Shown here: positions 1-6,625 of the stretch, one piece after another
Position numbering within the stretch: position 1 is the stretch's first letter
Layout of the letters: every line of letters begins with the position of its first letter
NCBI GenBank assembly: GCA_964549595.1
Contig: CAZJWK010000129.1
Coordinates: forward strand, 1 to 6,635
Direction of reading: 5' to 3'
DNA length: 6,635 bases
Source of the DNA: CAZQQN01 sp964549595
GTDB lineage: Bacteria; Bacteroidota; Bacteroidia; CAILMK01; CAYYUA01
The notes under the pieces: generated by a model
What the model saw: the letters and a program-made list of their open reading frames with translations, nothing else
Databases searched by the model: none
Told to the model about the DNA's origin: nothing
Position numbers and translations under genes: made by a program

Positions 1-479
1 GCATTGATCTGATAGCTGACGAACCCTTCTCCTCTTCCGGTGGAATCATTAGGTGGTAGGAAACCCCTGGTTGGATCCTTAGGAGGCAGTCCTGTCTCAG
101 GATCAATCGTTCTTATTGTCCAAAATGCTTTCCGGTTTACAGGGTCAATGCCGGCTTTAATTCTGACAATGACCCGGTCATCACCTGAACCCAGCGTATA
201 CCTTTGCGTAGTTCTTTGCCGGTCCGGCAAATCAAATGTCGTATCGCCAAAACCAAACTTACCAAGCTGAAAACTTTTTATATCGGCATTATCCGGTAAA
301 GGATTGGTGATTTTGACTGTTTGAGCGGGTGAAGTGGCAGTAGGCTTATTTTCAAACAAGATATCATAATTCATGGTTTTGCCGGGTTTAATAAGTTTAA
401 GTTCAGTATAACCGGATGGCCCTATTATTTCGTTGGGATCTATACTTTCCACAAAGTTCGTAATAGGCCCATCACCACC
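1..479 (-). other. Conserved Bacteroidota-type module with SIDPNEIIGP and GFLPPNDSTGRGEG motifs (residues about 1978-2136, cut by window edge)
   Basis: The module begins VESIDPNEIIGPSGY (1987-2001), continues with MNYDILFEN (probably the first strands of a DUF11-like sandwich), SFQLGKFGFGD, and AFWTIRTIDPETGLPPKDP, and then GFLPPNDSTGRGEGFVSYQI up to residue 2136. I recall near-identical phrases from many large secreted Bacteroidota proteins; Pfam may hold it as a DUF (DUF7619 is my recollection, unverified). In those proteins more modules and sometimes a type IX sorting domain follow, so the gene probably continues well to the left of this window. Function is unknown. Confidence 0.75.
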
Positions 480-3400
480 TCCCCCGCTATTATTATCATC
501 TTTACACCGGTTTCTGGTTCTTTCAAGCATTTTTGGGGAAGTGGGATCACGGGGGTTATAGTCCGGATTGGGAATTTCGTATTCTTCTATGCAGCGTTCC
601 TTTCTGAATTTTTTCCGGAAATCTTTATCATTTTTAATGCAATCAAAAACAAAATCCACCTGGTCTGAATAATGCGGGTCACTTCCAACACCGGGGATTC
701 GATTCCACCATGTTGACGCATTTTGTTTTTGCTCATAGACTTTTTTACCAAATTCGGCATAATCATCAGCTCTTTTAACCCCAAGCTTTTTGAGCGCTCC
801 TTTTGAGGCCTGTTCAGCTAAATTTCTTTTAGCCCATGCTGAAGGCGTAAAGGGATGAACACAGATGACCTGGTTTTTCAATTCATCCAACACCTCCTTT
901 TTCATGTTGTCAATTTTTAAATCCTCACTACAGTTATCCAATTTGCCGGAAGTATTCTTCCACTTACCTAACTCACGGGCTATAAAAGAATCCATGGAGT
1001 GTAAAAAGCGTGAAGTACCCAGGTCATCCACATCCCCTGAAAAGGCCCAATCTGTTTTCGGATGATCGTACCAGAAGGCCATAACCTGAACACTGGCGTT
1101 TTCAAAAGAAGTCATCCTGAAAGTAAAGGTAGTCTTGGAGGAAGATGGGACAACCGGGTAGTAAACCGAGTAATACTTGATGCCTAAGGTATCGCCAATA
1201 TTACCCTTGCCTGCGGGATTCGTGGAGAAGTTTTCGTAAACAGCATCACTACCGTTAAAACTTACACTGAGATCTCCTTCTTCCAGGTTTTTTGAAAAGA
1301 AAACCACATTTAGCGAAACATCATAAGCATTGGCTTTTCCTTTGTTACCGGCAAAAACCCTGGGGTAGACATAATCCCCTACTAAGCGAATATTGGGGGT
1401 AGAGACAGAAGTTGTTAGCTCCCGTGTGCCAGTATCCTGAACTTTAAACCCTTGATCAAGCCTGGTTTTATCACCATTATTTTTAACGGCATACACATCA
1501 TATTGCCCTTTGGAATGGCCCCGCAGGTCAAAATGAGCCCTGCCTTCGGTGGAATTCATCACAGCCTGTTGAATAGGTTCAATGGTATCTGTGCCGTTTT
1601 GGTTTATCAATACAAAATTCGTCTTATCCTCAAAATCAAACCCATAAATTCCCATAACGATCATGCCTTCATTGCTGCCTTCTTCAGGATGAACCCGCTG
1701 TATGCTAAAAGTTTTACTTTCCGCAAGGATAGAATAAGGGGCATAGGCATTGTTATGCGGAATATAATTACTCCGGGTCAGGATATAATCTTTTCTTGCT
1801 TGATCCTGGGACGGGATAATAATGTTTTGTTCGGCATCATAAGGGTTGTTATGCTTATGATCATAATGCAGGCGGTCGGGGATGGCTTCTGAGCGGGTAT
1901 AAAGCTCAGTGGACAAGTTTTTATTATCAGGCTCGAGCTGAAGGTAAATACCTGTATCTTTCCCAACATCTAATCGATAATATGCTGGTTCGGAACGATT
2001 TCCGATGTTGACATAGCGATCCTGTCTTTTGTTATCCATTTCAAGGGTATCCACGAAATTGATGTAAAAACTGTCAGCGATTAAATGGGTGTTGTTGTTT
2101 TCATCGGTTTCCGGTATTTGGTTCAGTTTATCTAATTTCAGAAAAATCCGGTAATAGCCGGGCTTCACTACGGGATAATCCAAGTCTACCTGAAAAGTCA
2201 TGGTATTACCAGCCTGGATCCGGGTTGATTTCAATTGACCATCTTTTTGGGGATCGCCAGAATCCCAGACGGTATCCTGACTAATATGAGTACTGTAGTA
2301 CCAATTTCCTTTCACTTGGTTAGGGCCGTTGTTGATAACCTCTGCCTGGAAAGTAAGGGACTTATCACCCCGATTGGTGATATTAATGTTATTAACTTCC
2401 AAATCGGCCGGGGGCGTTTGTTTAACCTGAATTTGATTGGAACTCACAAAAACATTGTTAAGCTCATTCCTGTGTTCATAAACCTGGTCTTCTGCATCGG
2501 CTTTGATAATCAAGTAATAATAGCCATCCAGGTTTAAGGGAATAAAAGTATCAGCTGTAAAGTTTTTGCTGTTGGAAGTTTTAATGGTCTCACCCTGTTG
2601 CCGTATGGAATTGATTTTAACATCATTTTCATCAAGGATTTGATCCCTGGAAAGGAATAAGCGGTCAATCCAGTTTTCTTTTTTCAAATCGCCGGTTCCC
2701 TGGTTTTTGATGGAATAATCGACCTGCAGTTTTTGACCACTCCGAACCTGGGATGGAAAATTAGTGATAGTCGCGTCCAGGTCAGCCCAGGGTGATAATT
2801 GAATCTGGATGTTCTTTTGAGCAGTGTTATTGGCTTCATTGTATTCAAAGACCTTGTCTTTTTTATCCAATCGAATGACCAATTGATATTGCCCTTCTTT
2901 TCCATCCGGGACCTGAATGCTTGCTGAGTTTTGATTGGACTGATTCCCGGATAACTGGCCATAGTGGAAGGTATTATTCGTTTTTATAATTCGACCGGAA
3001 TTATCCTTCAGGAGCACTAAATTTTTCCAGCCACTTAAATTTATCGGATCCTTGGAATCATTTTTTGTGGTGTAATTAAACTTAAGCTTTTGACCGGATT
3101 TGGGGGAATTTTTTAAAGAGATGGATTGCACCATCAAGTCACTGACAGCATTGGAATCCCGGGCTATTTGGAATGTATTGGAATTCAGGGCATTGTTGCC
3201 TTCGGCATTGTGTTCATAAACATCATCTTCATAATCGGCCTTTAAACTCAGGTAATATTGCCCGGCAGCAACATCCACAGGTATGTTAAACGTTTTCTTT
3301 AATTGATATGAGCTATTGCCTTGCAGGGTAAATCGATGCTTTTTAGCACTCAAACGGATAGAATCCTGACTTTGGTCGTGAATCAGGAAAATGCCGTCTT

Positions 3401-6400
3401 TCCAGTTGTAATAATCAATTTGGCCGGATTTCTGATTCTTAATATCCGCTGTTAAATTGATTTGTTCACCGGTTTTACGGTCCTTCGGATTAAAATTCCA
3501 GCTGGTTGGGGTTAAATCTTTTGGTGGAGCGAGGTTAATATTGATTTTAGAGCCGGTTCTTCCTTTGTTGTTATTTTCAAAAGGAACCTCACACACTTTA
3601 TCAGGCTTATCGGTATAAGCAAACACGTAATAGTCACCCGGTACATCAGCGGGCATTCGGAAGGTAACCTTATGCTTCTTCTTATTCCCTGCCTGAATAT
3701 TACTTTTCAAGGCAGCGAGTCTTAACAAGCGATCCTTATCCACATCCAGGTTCTTGTCTTTGGAAAGGTAAACCCCGTTGTAAAGGAATCCATCAACACC
3801 GTGTTGATAATCGGTATTTCCATCATTTTTAACCGTCAGTTCTACTTCCACGCCGTTTTGCTCTGTGGTGGGATTATTGGTAAGCATGCTAACATTGTTA
3901 ACCATTAAATCCGGCTTAGGCCTGATTAATAACTCGAAGGTATCACTCAGAAAAGTATTGTTCAGTTCGCTGAGTTCTGTAATGTCCGATTCGATATCGG
4001 TAATGATTTGAAACCGGAAGGTGTCCGTTTCACAACGCGGCATTCTGAAAGAATCAAAAACCTGCAATTGTTCCCCAGGTTTCAGAGAGTCGCTGTGCGT
4101 AATGGTGCCAAGTTTTTCCTGAGTTCCCTCATTGGTCAGTATCACTTTGTCGGTCCAGGCTTGGCGGTTCATTTTATCGGAGCCGGTATTTTCAATGGTA
4201 TAGTTAAAAGTAGCATATTCACCGGAAAAATATTTTTTGTCAATGTTAATCTTGGCTACCTGTAAATCCGGCAGGGGCGTTTGGTTCACATTGAAAGCGG
4301 AGGAAATATGGGTGTTAAAAGCTCCTTCATTGGTCTCCGGGATGTCATCATAACGGTCAGTATAAGCTTTTATGTAATACTGACCGGAAAAGCGCAGGGG
4401 AAAGGTCGTCTTAACACTGGCTTGATAGGTTTGCCCAGGTTTTAAACTGATGGATGATTGTTCGCGCTCTTCAAGCACGGTAACGCTATCAGCGGGAATC
4501 AATTGGTTTTGAAGGGCACTCTTATTACTACTGATATAAAATTTGTCATACCAAAGCCCTTGTGTTTGTTCGTTACCCGTGTTTTTAACCGTGTATGAAA
4601 ATTTGAGTTGCTCACCGGAATTAATGTTAGAAGGAACCTGAACTTGGGTAATGGTTAATTCGGGTCGGTCACTTAATGTAACGTTTAATGGCTTACTAAT
4701 GACGTACAGGTTATTGGATTTATTTTCAATGGTTCCACTATCATTGGTATTTATGAGTACATAAAATTTCCCTGCACTGTCAATAAAAGGGAATTTAACG
4801 CCTAATTGCCCTTTATACGTATTTCCGGGTTGAAGGTCCGATTGAATCCGATTATTGCCCAAATGGAAATCTTTTCCTTTGTCAAGCTGCTTATCCCTGG
4901 ATAAGTAGACACCATCTTCCCACAAACTGTTAACAGCAATGCTCCCGTCATTTTTAACGGTCCAATCCACTTTAAATGATTGGTCACTTTCAATAGATTG
5001 TGGGGAAATAGATGCTGAATTCACTACCAAATCTGCTACTGCTTGAATTTCATCAGCCCCAATATCGGGCTTGTTGGGGTCCCTTTGTTCGCCGTCAATA
5101 TCTGTGGTAACCTGGGATAAAGGAGTAGCTTTTTCCTTAAGACTGGTATTGGTTACATGTAGATTCGTATCCGATACAAAAGCCGGATCTACATTAAGCG
5201 AATTGGCATCGGTATTTTCCTTTTGCTTAAATTTTGTGAAACTTTTAATGGTATCATTATTGGCCGGATTAAGATTTTTGGGAATAACTGCGAAAAAATT
5301 GCTACCGGTGTAAAAATTATTGTGGTCCGAAACGAAAGAATTGGTATCATTATAATTGATTACAGCGCCCTTTTTAGCGGCAAAAATGTTGTTTTTATAC
5401 ACGCTTTGACTCCAATATCTAGTGACATAACTGCCAATTTTGGTGCCCTTGTTTAAGTAAACATTGTTATGGTAAAATTCACAGTGGTAACTTTCTCCTC
5501 CAAAGCCGGTCAGGCCAACATTACTGGCACTAATAAAATTATTGGCAATTAAGGCATTGGCCTTTTTAGTTGGGGGGGCGATATTAATTCCTGATCCAAA
5601 TCGGAGGATTTTATTCTTGACAATTTCCGGCTTTATCACACTATTTAAAAAGATGCCGGTACCGGAATTATTTAACCCCCGAATGTCATTATTTTTTATA
5701 TGGATATTGCGGCCCTTGGTAAGGGAAATCCCATCGTCAGAAAAAATTTTGTTGTTCTTAATCGTAACATGCTCAATATACCTTGCATCCAAGAAGGTAG
5801 AAATGGTAAATTGTCCATCACGGATAACATTGTTTTCAATGGTTATTTGGCGAATAGGATTTTTATTGAAAAAACCGGTATTTTCCACAATTATGTTATT
5901 GCCAATGTCGTACCGGTTTTTAATCAAGCAATGCTTAATAGCAATGTGGGTACCCCCTTTTAAAATGTGAAAAGGATAGCGAAATTGTCCTGAACCGCCA
6001 TTCCTGGAAGAGACCTCAACAGTCAAATACCGAAAGTTGATATGGTCTGATTTTTTTAGCTGAAAACAAATCAGCGTATCCCTCCTCCCTTTTTGAAGGA
6101 TCTTGACGTCCTGAGTGTCTTTGGTACTTGATTGGAAGGTGACCGTATTTTGTTGACTGACACCGGAAACAGAGTCTATCTGAATCCGTTCCCTGTAAAG
6201 TCCGGGTTTAATATTAATAGTCACCGGCCCACTTACCCCTTTATTATTAAGGGCTGTGGCCGCGGCGCTAATACTGTCAAAATCTCCGGAACCGGTGGTA
6301 TCTACCGTATAACTACCGGAAAGGCCTTGTCCGGTTACACCATTAAAGCCTGCAATAAAAAAACCGAATGTAACTAATAAAAGCGTAAAAACTTGTTGAA

Positions 6401-6410
6401 AACTTTTCAT
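1..6410 (-). CDS. Giant secreted multidomain protein: beta-helix plus eight CARDB-like repeats (3' end outside window)
   Basis: The frame runs without a stop from the ATG at 6408-6410 to the left edge, giving 2,136 complete codons with the C-terminus missing. The start is secure: GGAGG lies 6 bases upstream, an in-frame TAA sits at 6474-6476 with no ATG, GTG or TTG between it and the chosen start, and the first 27 residues form a signal peptide. Domains in order are beta-helix (about 33-455), eight CARDB-like repeats (458-1452), PPC-like (1453-1564), IPT/TIG-like (1565-1659), an unassigned beta module (1660-1815), a helical Cys-bearing segment (1816-1977) and a DPN/GFLPPNDS-type module (1978 onward). 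Such architectures are known from large secreted Bacteroidota proteins, mostly uncharacterised. A surface adhesin or glycan-interacting role is inference; I identified no catalytic residues. Type IX secretion is plausible for the phylum but its sorting domain cannot be seen here. The gene seems to stand alone in the window. Confidence 0.96.
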   Translation of the reverse strand, partial: MKSFQQVFTLLLVTFGFFIAGFNGVTGQGLSGSYTVDTTGSGDFDSISAAATALNNKGVSGPVTINIKPGLYRERIQIDSVSGVSQQNTVTFQSSTKDTQDVKILQKGRRDTLICFQLKKSDHINFRYLTVEVSSRNGGSGQFRYPFHILKGGTHIAIKHCLIKNRYDIGNNIIVENTGFFNKNPIRQITIENNVIRDGQFTISTFLDARYIEHVTIKNNKIFSDDGISLTKGRNIHIKNNDIRGLNNSGTGIFLNSVIKPEIVKNKILRFGSGINIAPPTKKANALIANNFISASNVGLTGFGGESYHCEFYHNNVYLNKGTKIGSYVTRYWSQSVYKNNIFAAKKGAVINYNDTNSFVSDHNNFYTGSNFFAVIPKNLNPANNDTIKSFTKFKQKENTDANSLNVDPAFVSDTNLHVTNTSLKEKATPLSQVTTDIDGEQRDPNKPDIGADEIQAVADLVVNSASISPQSIESDQSFKVDWTVKNDGSIAVNSLWEDGVYLSRDKQLDKGKDFHLGNNRIQSDLQPGNTYKGQLGVKFPFIDSAGKFYVLINTNDSGTIENKSNNLYVISKPLNVTLSDRPELTITQVQVPSNINSGEQLKFSYTVKNTGNEQTQGLWYDKFYISSNKSALQNQLIPADSVTVLEEREQSSISLKPGQTYQASVKTTFPLRFSGQYYIKAYTDRYDDIPETNEGAFNTHISSAFNVNQTPLPDLQVAKINIDKKYFSGEYATFNYTIENTGSDKMNRQAWTDKVILTNEGTQEKLGTITHSDSLKPGEQLQVFDSFRMPRCETDTFRFQIITDIESDITELSELNNTFLSDTFELLIRPKPDLMVNNVSMLTNNPTTEQNGVEVELTVKNDGNTDYQHGVDGFLYNGVYLSKDKNLDVDKDRLLRLAALKSNIQAGNKKKHKVTFRMPADVPGDYYVFAYTDKPDKVCEVPFENNNKGRTGSKININLAPPKDLTPTSWNFNPKDRKTGEQINLTADIKNQKSGQIDYYNWKDGIFLIHDQSQDSIRLSAKKHRFTLQGNSSYQLKKTFNIPVDVAAGQYYLSLKADYEDDVYEHNAEGNNALNSNTFQIARDSNAVSDLMVQSISLKNSPKSGQKLKFNYTTKNDSKDPINLSGWKNLVLLKDNSGRIIKTNNTFHYGQLSGNQSNQNSASIQVPDGKEGQYQLVIRLDKKDKVFEYNEANNTAQKNIQIQLSPWADLDATITNFPSQVRSGQKLQVDYSIKNQGTGDLKKENWIDRLFLSRDQILDENDVKINSIRQQGETIKTSNSKNFTADTFIPLNLDGYYYLIIKADAEDQVYEHRNELNNVFVSSNQIQVKQTPPADLEVNNINITNRGDKSLTFQAEVINNGPNQVKGNWYYSTHISQDTVWDSGDPQKDGQLKSTRIQAGNTMTFQVDLDYPVVKPGYYRIFLKLDKLNQIPETDENNNTHLIADSFYINFVDTLEMDNKRQDRYVNIGNRSEPAYYRLDVGKDTGIYLQLEPDNKNLSTELYTRSEAIPDRLHYDHKHNNPYDAEQNIIIPSQDQARKDYILTRSNYIPHNNAYAPYSILAESKTFSIQRVHPEEGSNEGMIVMGIYGFDFEDKTNFVLINQNGTDTIEPIQQAVMNSTEGRAHFDLRGHSKGQYDVYAVKNNGDKTRLDQGFKVQDTGTRELTTSVSTPNIRLVGDYVYPRVFAGNKGKANAYDVSLNVVFFSKNLEEGDLSVSFNGSDAVYENFSTNPAGKGNIGDTLGIKYYSVYYPVVPSSSKTTFTFRMTSFENASVQVMAFWYDHPKTDWAFSGDVDDLGTSRFLHSMDSFIARELGKWKNTSGKLDNCSEDLKIDNMKKEVLDELKNQVICVHPFTPSAWAKRNLAEQASKGALKKLGVKRADDYAEFGKKVYEQKQNASTWWNRIPGVGSDPHYSDQVDFVFDCIKNDKDFRKKFRKERCIEEYEIPNPDYNPRDPTSPKMLERTRNRCKDDNNSGGGGDGPITNFVESIDPNEIIGPSGYTELKLIKPGKTMNYDILFENKPTATSPAQTVKITNPLPDNADIKSFQLGKFGFGDTTFDLPDRQRTTQRYTLGSGDDRVIVRIKAGIDPVNRKAFWTIRTIDPETGLPPKDPTRGFLPPNDSTGRGEGFVSYQIN
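480..965 (-). other. Charged, probably helical segment with five cysteines and a Gly-rich linker (residues about 1816-1977)
   Basis: The segment breaks sharply from the beta-rich style around it. It is rich in Lys, Asp, Glu and Ala with helix-like stretches (DLKIDNMKKEVLDELKNQ; AKRNLAEQASKGALKKLG; DDYAEFGKKVYEQKQ), a W1901-W1902 pair, and five Cys at 1827, 1850, 1924, 1940 and 1969. It ends in a low-complexity DDNNSGGGGDG linker from about 1971. Cysteines are sparse elsewhere in the protein, so intrasegment disulfides are possible, though five is an odd number. I do not recognise the family. A lid, a partner-binding helical bundle or an interdomain linker are all open possibilities. Confidence 0.5.
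966..1433 (-). other. Unassigned beta-rich module (residues about 1660-1815)
   Basis: I do not recognise the family. The region has alternating hydrophobic strands: TPNIRLVGDYVYPRVFAGNK, a GNKGKANAYDVSLNVVFF stretch, YYSVYYPVV and TFTFRMTSF, ending with FWYDHPKTDWAFSGDVDDLG. The phrase around G-N-x-G-x-x-x-A-Y-D-V resembles the N-x-G-x-x-x-A-x-x-V motif of Ig-like domains such as DUF11 or CARDB relatives, so a divergent beta-sandwich is the likeliest fold. No cysteine or obvious catalytic motif is present. Confidence 0.45.
1434..1718 (-). other. IPT/TIG-like Ig-fold module (residues about 1565-1659)
   Basis: The segment starts TFSIQRVHPEEGSNEGMIVMGIYGFDFEDKT and ends with GQYDVYAVKNNGDKTRLDQGFKVQ. 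The sequence x-V-x-P-x-x-G-x-N-x-G, then a hydrophobic strand with G-x-x-F, then a late G-x-Y-D-V-x-hydrophobic strand, is the usual signature of IPT/TIG domains in bacterial surface proteins. The length of about 95 residues fits the family. It sits between the PPC-like module and an unassigned beta module and probably serves as a structural spacer. The assignment is by motif only. Confidence 0.6.
1719..2054 (-). other. PPC-like beta-sandwich module (residues about 1453-1564)
   Basis: After the last CARDB-like repeat the sequence reads DTLEMDNKRQDRYV, then a segment with YYRLDVGKDTGIYLQLEP, LSTELYTRSEAIP, IIIPSQDQARKDYIL and APYSILAE. The order of a Y-R-hydrophobic-x-V strand, a hydrophobic L-x-L strand, an LYT strand and a late D-Y-I-L strand resembles bacterial pre-peptidase C-terminal (PPC) domains, which are secreted beta-sandwich modules that often bind carbohydrate or help fold neighbours. 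The match is by eye and moderate. A histidine- and asparagine-rich loop (HYDHKHNNPYD) lies between strands and is unusual. Confidence 0.5.
2055..5039 (-). repeat. Eight tandem CARDB-like beta-sandwich repeats (residues 458-1452)
   Basis: Eight units of 118-131 residues follow one another: R1 458-581, R2 582-712, R3 713-832, R4 833-963, R5 964-1089, R6 1090-1208, R7 1209-1334, R8 1335-1452. Each opens with a P/A/S-D-L or P-E-L motif, continues with SGeqlkfxYTVKNxG, then usually a W-x-D-x-VYLSxD segment, and ends GxYYLxxxxDxxDxVxExnExNN. This is the pattern of the CARDB family (cell-adhesion-related domain of bacteria), Ig-like modules that build stalks of large secreted proteins. Protein divergence is strong, but R5 and R7 share a close tail and the R2/R3 and R7/R8 junctions are alike. 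An Asp-rich loop after VYLS, possibly calcium-binding, is kept in R1, R4, R7 and R8 and weak or absent in the others. Family naming is from memory of the motif, not a search. Confidence 0.85.
5046..6314 (-). other. Right-handed parallel beta-helix domain (residues about 33-455)
   Basis: The domain opens with an N-terminal cap of the kind seen in pectinesterase and pectate-lyase-like proteins (YTVDTTGSGDFDSISAAATA, then VTINIKPGLYRERIQI). Coils follow, marked by a recurring hydrophobic-x-hydrophobic-x-Asn-Asn-x-hydrophobic pattern. The Asn pairs fall at residues 193, 219, 240, 290, 315, 340 and 364, with a single Asn at 266; spacing is 21-26 residues, as expected for PbH1/NosD-type coils. It closes with DIDGEQRDPNKPDIGADE (437-454), a standard terminal motif of secreted beta-helix proteins. 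Beta-helices of this type bind or cleave polysaccharides or act as adhesins. I could not pick out a convincing catalytic set, so binding versus lyase activity is undecided. Confidence 0.85.
6330..6410 (-). other. Sec-type signal peptide (residues 1-27)
   Basis: The protein begins MKSFQQVFTLLLVTFGFFIA: one lysine followed by a continuous hydrophobic stretch (about residues 7-22), then a small polar region with V25, T26 and G27. Cleavage after G27, or within a few residues of it, fits the small-residue rule for signal peptidase I. There is no cysteine just after the core, so a lipoprotein signal is not supported. The mature protein would start just before the beta-helix cap (SGSYTVDTTGSGDFDS). 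Confidence 0.88.
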
Positions 6411-6416
6411 AAGTAA

Positions 6417-6421
6417 CCTCC
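6417..6421 (-). promoter_or_regulatory. Ribosome binding site of the giant gene
   Basis: GGAGG on the minus strand sits 6 bases before the ATG at 6410. It is a strong Shine-Dalgarno match, notable because many Bacteroidota genes lack one. It decides the start over the out-of-frame ATG at 6422-6424, which would give only a very short peptide without a signal sequence. Confidence 0.85.
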
Positions 6422-6497
6422 ATTTTGTCGATCGCTGGAAAGATTCCTCTTTAAAAAATTTTAGCAGAAATTCTTAAATCCTATCAAATCTTTATCA

Positions 6498-6528
6498 CAA
6501 ATTTTAGTCAAAATTGCTATTTCTCAAA
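6498..6528 (-). promoter_or_regulatory. Possible Bacteroidota-type promoter
   Basis: On the minus strand TTTG (6525-6528) is followed after 19 bases by AAAATTTG (6498-6505), one mismatch from the TAnnTTTG -7 element used by the primary sigma factor in Bacteroidota, with spacing inside the usual range. Transcription would then start near 6490 and leave a leader of about 80 bases. The surrounding DNA is very AT-rich, so chance matches are easy. Confidence 0.25.
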
Positions 6529-6597
6529 ATAATAAAGCTAAAAATAGAGGGCTTATGAACCCCTGTTGTTTGATATGTTTGGGGATGCCTCAATTTT

Positions 6598-6618
6598 AGT
6601 TGATCTTTAAAATCAACT
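6598..6618. repeat. Perfect 7-bp inverted repeat with 7-base loop
   Basis: AGTTGAT at 6598-6604 and ATCAACT at 6612-6618 are exact reverse complements around CTTTAAA. Neither strand has a U-tract right after the stem, so it is not a canonical intrinsic terminator. It could be a protein-binding site, or the weak end of an upstream transcription unit lying outside the window. Confidence 0.35.
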
Positions 6619-6625
6619 CCAGGAT

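Noticed and set aside
1452..1892. 146-codon ORF on the plus strand with hydrophobic stretches
   Set aside because: It lies fully antisense to the PPC-like and IPT-like region, whose minus-strand reading gives a coherent protein. The hydrophobicity is a by-product of the complementary codons.
2684..2962. 92-codon minus-strand ORF, with similar ones at 587-784, 1778-1969 and 4802-4993
   Set aside because: All four share the same shifted frame relative to the giant gene and lie inside it. They contain no recognisable domain and are overlap shadows, not signs of a frameshift.
5542..5970. 142-codon ORF on the plus strand
   Set aside because: It is antisense to the beta-helix coding region, has no family resemblance or ribosome binding site, and exists because the opposite strand is rich in Asn and Ile codons that read as sense codons in this frame.
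6422..6424. Alternative ATG 12 bases upstream of the chosen start
   Set aside because: It is out of frame with the giant gene, encodes only a very short peptide ending in TAA, and has no well-placed Shine-Dalgarno.
6439..6452. AAAGA-GGAA-TCTTT hairpin in the 5' leader, considered as a regulatory element or terminator
   Set aside because: The stem is only 5 bp with a single G-C pair, and no U-tract or conserved riboswitch-like structure is visible around it.
6553..6585. CCCC...GGGG pairing as a terminator of an upstream gene
   Set aside because: The stem is only about 5 bp with a long loop and has no following T-run on either strand.
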